Source: Alentia gelatinosa (Eukaryota > Annelida > Polychaeta > Phyllodocida > Polynoidae). From it: a stretch of DNA of 64,000 nucleotides. The stretch is taken from assembly GCA_950022655.1 (NCBI GenBank), contig OX465583.1, positions 33,879,360 through 33,943,359 on the forward strand, given 5' to 3'. Positions within the stretch are counted from its first letter, which is position 1. Every line of letters begins with the position of its first letter. The translations under genes were made by a program, and so were the position numbers. Below are positions 61,306 to 64,000 of this stretch, one piece after another. A model generated the notes under the pieces. The model made no database searches, was not told the DNA's origin, and was given only the letters and a program-made list of their open reading frames with translations.

Positions 61306-61329
61306 ACTATGCCACGGCCGTGGCATAGT
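61306..61329. repeat. Perfect 24 bp palindrome
   Basis: Twelve bases (actatgccacgg) are followed directly by their exact reverse complement, with no spacer. The GC-rich centre stands out in AT-rich surroundings. Confidence 0.9.
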
Positions 61330-61408
61330 GGATTTGCTAAGTATATTCTGATTATTCTGAAGTTGTGATGTTATTTAAACAATAGAAAGTGGTCAGATAA
61401 ATCCAGAA

Positions 61409-61482
61409 CCACTCGTTTGGCTGTGCCATAATCGTCAGTCGGCTTCGCCTCGATGACGATTGCGGCCCAGCCAAACTCGTGG
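61409..61482. repeat. Nested hairpin (two paired arm sets)
   Basis: Outer arms at 61409-61423 and 61468-61482 pair at 13 of 15 positions (CCACTCGTTTGGCTG type). Inner arms atcgtca at 61431-61437 and tgacgat at 61454-61460 pair perfectly. The central loop contains ggcttcgcctcg. Confidence 0.75.
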
Positions 61483-63703
61483 AGTATTGTCTATTTATAC
61501 GATTCTCGATGCAGTTCTATATAAATCTGTAATTCTAATAATCTAGGTTCGTAGGATGAATACACAAATCATGTTCTAAAGTTTTAATGGAAGGGACACC
61601 TTTTTTGTCAATATAGGATTACCATCTTTACTATATTAAAACATTTATATATCAAAATATTTATGTGTAGGCCTACCTCAACCTTCAACTCGCGGACTTT
61701 TGAGGTGTACTCATTTAAAATCAATGACTCGCTATTCATTAACATGCCCCTGTATCTTGCAAGTGGGCAAGTTAAATGAGTGTTTCTGAGAACAATACAT
61801 GAGAAACCCTAGGTGCACAGGATATTACAGAATTCTATCCTACAGTATTTAAGAGCACAGGGACATCAACGTAGTACAAAGAAAATGTAATAAGTAATTT
61901 TATATGGTGGATGCGATTCTGTAAGCATTTCAGTATACAGAAAGATTACATTCGGTGTCAGAAACGAATCCCTCTGAGATGGATCGTATTCTAATGACCA
62001 CAGCTCGGTCATGTGACATATACCTGAGGACGCAGGTAGATCAGGATGATTTGATGATTCAAACACACAGACACCTCCAAATGCTGGCTGAAGATATGAA
62101 ATCTAAGAATTTCAGCCACTCTTATTGCAAATATTTTATCTAAAAGGAGTGAGAAGCACTTCTTTAATGGAATTGACTGTTAGCTCATAAGAGATTCCAA
62201 GGTAACGGAAAAGTGAATGTATTGACCTGTACAAATTATCTTTATCTCGATGTATATGTTTCATCTTATGTGACAGTGCTTCAATTAAAAAAGAAATCTA
62301 AGGATTTCATCATTTTATACATGTCATATGTATATATGTGCTTCCACCTTGATATTGTAAGATATGCTCAACCAAACCTGCAGGCTAGGATTTTCTTAGC
62401 GGACGAGTATTATTTCTTGTAATTCATAACGGTTTTCAGTATCTGATATTGTCTTGCGATGCGAATTGCTATACCTCGACGAGACTATAGCGTCACTTCT
62501 TTTCACTCAACGGCAGACGGCAGCAGACGTATATGGCAGGCAATTACTAGATCCTCTTGTCAATATAAAGCTTCCAACAAGCTAAGCCGAGTGAAGGCAG
62601 TAAAACAATCTATGTGGTGTTATATAAACAGCCCGCCAGAGAATATTGTGTGGTCTGTAATGTACAGGGAACAAAATGCTCCCTCTGCTATTCTACAGTG
62701 TCAGTCTCCACATCTCCACATACCTATCCCAGCGATGCCAGTGAGGTCTAGGGAAAAAACTTGATATTTTTTAAGTCTGCTTTTCTCCGTTATCCATGCC
62801 TAATATAATGAAAATTCAGTACTCCATTAAAACCAGGAAAACTAGAAGCAACAGGAAAACAGGCATCTGTACAGCCACTGTACAGTGGCCATTTAATAAA
62901 TAAAATTGTCCACATTCTTCTTTTACACGTTGGCATAAATGATTCTCTTCCATTGTTAAAACTGAGCTATTAACCTTTGAGAAAAATCTGAAGACTGTAA
63001 CCGTAGACATAAATGAAGCCCTGAGTTCACTAAGCAGAGAGTTGGTGATTAAAGAATCCAATTTTAAAGAAGACGATCATATTAAAACCTTTTAATGTTT
63101 AAATGATGATGGTCAGAGCAGAATATGAATGTTCAACAAGGAGGAACACTTTGGTTGTCTGCGTTTTTTATTTCTATCCTTTTAGAAGTTGGTGATAGGT
63201 TTGAGTTTATGACAAACAGATCCCTATGTCTGTACTCACAGGCTATACTCACGCCTATACACTATCAAACCATGGCACTGGATATATTTTTTGCAAGGTA
63301 CAGGGAGAGGCAGGCAAATTAACAACCAGTTCAGGACCCGCATGAATATTAATTCAGGGAAAAAGACGTTCAGTTAAGAGTATTTTAGGATTTTTATATT
63401 GGCCTAGAATTTCTTGCACATAGACTGGCTTGTCCAATTTTCTTCTCACGCAGGTGATATGCAAATATAAAAAAATGAGACCGGAGTTCTATATAAACTG
63501 TGCACATAGGTATGAATTTTGTACAGGTATCAGTTAAATACATAGCTCTAAGGCAGTATCACTTGTCTTTCCTTACCCATGGGTTCTGAAGTCCGCATTG
63601 AAAATGTATGGGGCCACAGTAAACCATTGACCATGGGCTTCCAAATGGCTTTTATCGAATTTCTAGGAATGAAAATTATTATGGGTAAGAAATTAAAAAA
63701 AAT

Positions 63704-63830
63704 CGATATTTTTTGGATGGTCAGTTCTGTAAACTACTCGAAATTGACGACGTAATAAACTCGCTATCGCTCGTATATTACTACGCGCCAATCACTCGTG
63801 GTTTACGGCCGTCCGTCCAAAAAATCATCG
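63704..63830. mobile_element. Fold-back (MITE-like) element
   Basis: Terminal arms at 63704-63720 and 63813-63830 (cgat...ttttttgga with tccaaaaaatcatcg) are inverted copies. Inside them gtaaac pairs with gtttac, and cgtaata pairs with tattactacg around a core containing actcgctatcgctcg. Almost the whole segment can fold on itself. Confidence 0.65.
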
Positions 63831-63981
63831 GTTAGTGTCTATGTAAAAACCGCATCATATTTTATGTCAGTCTACTTATGTCAAGTAGTTCCCGGTAGAA
63901 TTATCAATCATATTGATGAGAGAGTTACTAAAAAGTGTATGACAGACATGTAGAATCCCAAAACCATCAACGCCCTCCTAC

Positions 63982-64000
63982 CTTTGACAGGAATGGTAGT
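63982..64000 (-). CDS. CSPG4: Candidate 3' end of the upstream CSPG4 exon (edge fragment)
   Basis: On the minus strand the last bases before 63981 read ...gtcaaag and are followed by gtaggagg, a good donor. If the frame is phase 1 at this end, the six full codons give T-T-I-P-V-K, and the leftover g completes a Gly codon with the gg that opens the 60701 exon. This would place the end of the signal-peptide region just before the LamG domain. The exon runs off the window, so the frame cannot be proven. Confidence 0.3.

Larger units (their letters stand above)
60702..63981 (-). other. CSPG4: Probable CSPG4 first intron
   Basis: This AT-rich interval lies upstream of the LamG exon on the minus strand. 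If the donor at 63981 is right, it is one 3.3 kb intron. It contains a perfect 24 bp palindrome (61306), a nested hairpin (61409-61482) and a ~127 bp fold-back (63704-63830). A hydrophobic minus-strand stretch near 62830-62890 was considered as a signal peptide, but no donor in the required phase follows it. Confidence 0.5.

Noticed and set aside
62816..62890. Hydrophobic minus-strand stretch considered as the CSPG4 signal peptide
   Set aside because: The only nearby GT gives phase 0, not the phase 1 needed by the LamG exon, and the frame stops soon after.

Overview
This is a metazoan genomic window. It shows intron-exon genes with canonical GT/AG splice sites, AT-rich introns of 1-17 kb, tRNA-derived SINEs, a decayed Ty3/Gypsy pol fragment and many fold-back and tandem repeats. 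The Mint PTB/PDZ exons read like those of protostome lin-10/X11L, so a protostome is likely. The repeat landscape would suit a lophotrochozoan such as a mollusc or brachiopod, but the species cannot be fixed from the sequence.

Two genes are recognisable. On the + strand is a Mint/X11/LIN-10 adaptor (APBA family). Five exons at 21241-21423, 22708-22920, 25014-25133, 31364-31504 and 32798-32869 encode the end of the PTB domain, both PDZ domains and the C-terminus ending in Tyr-Ile. All introns between them are phase 0, and a plausible poly(A) signal lies at 33538. Two further + strand coding blocks may be its N-terminus: a Gly-tract exon (796-959) and a Ser-rich exon (3384-4032). They join to each other in frame and end in phase 0, but their sequence is not recognisably Mint. 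The exons for the first two thirds of the PTB domain were not found in the 17 kb gap at 4033-21240.

On the - strand is a CSPG4/NG2 (kon-tiki type) transmembrane proteoglycan. Two very large exons (60701-56076 and 50652-47780) encode two laminin-G domains, an EGF-like module, 15 CSPG repeats, a transmembrane helix, a long cytoplasmic tail and a C-terminal Tyr-Trp-Val PDZ ligand. The signal-peptide exon is missing or lies beyond the right edge; a candidate donor end is at 63982.

The genes are convergent, with about 14 kb between their stop codons. That interval holds CRE-like sites, a CTCF-like motif, a tRNA-like SINE head, a dead Gypsy RT fragment and hairpins. Introns carry a 58-59 bp tandem array (4.6-5.0 kb), an ~88 bp array split by a SINE (10.2-11.0 kb), a long inverted-repeat element (26.7-27.2 kb), a 15-bp-unit minisatellite (29.4-30.2 kb) and several small palindromic fold-backs. 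I saw no CRISPR array, bacterial operon, rRNA or intact tRNA gene. Mint adaptors act in neuronal trafficking and CSPG4 in cell-matrix signalling; no functional link between these neighbours is shown by the sequence.
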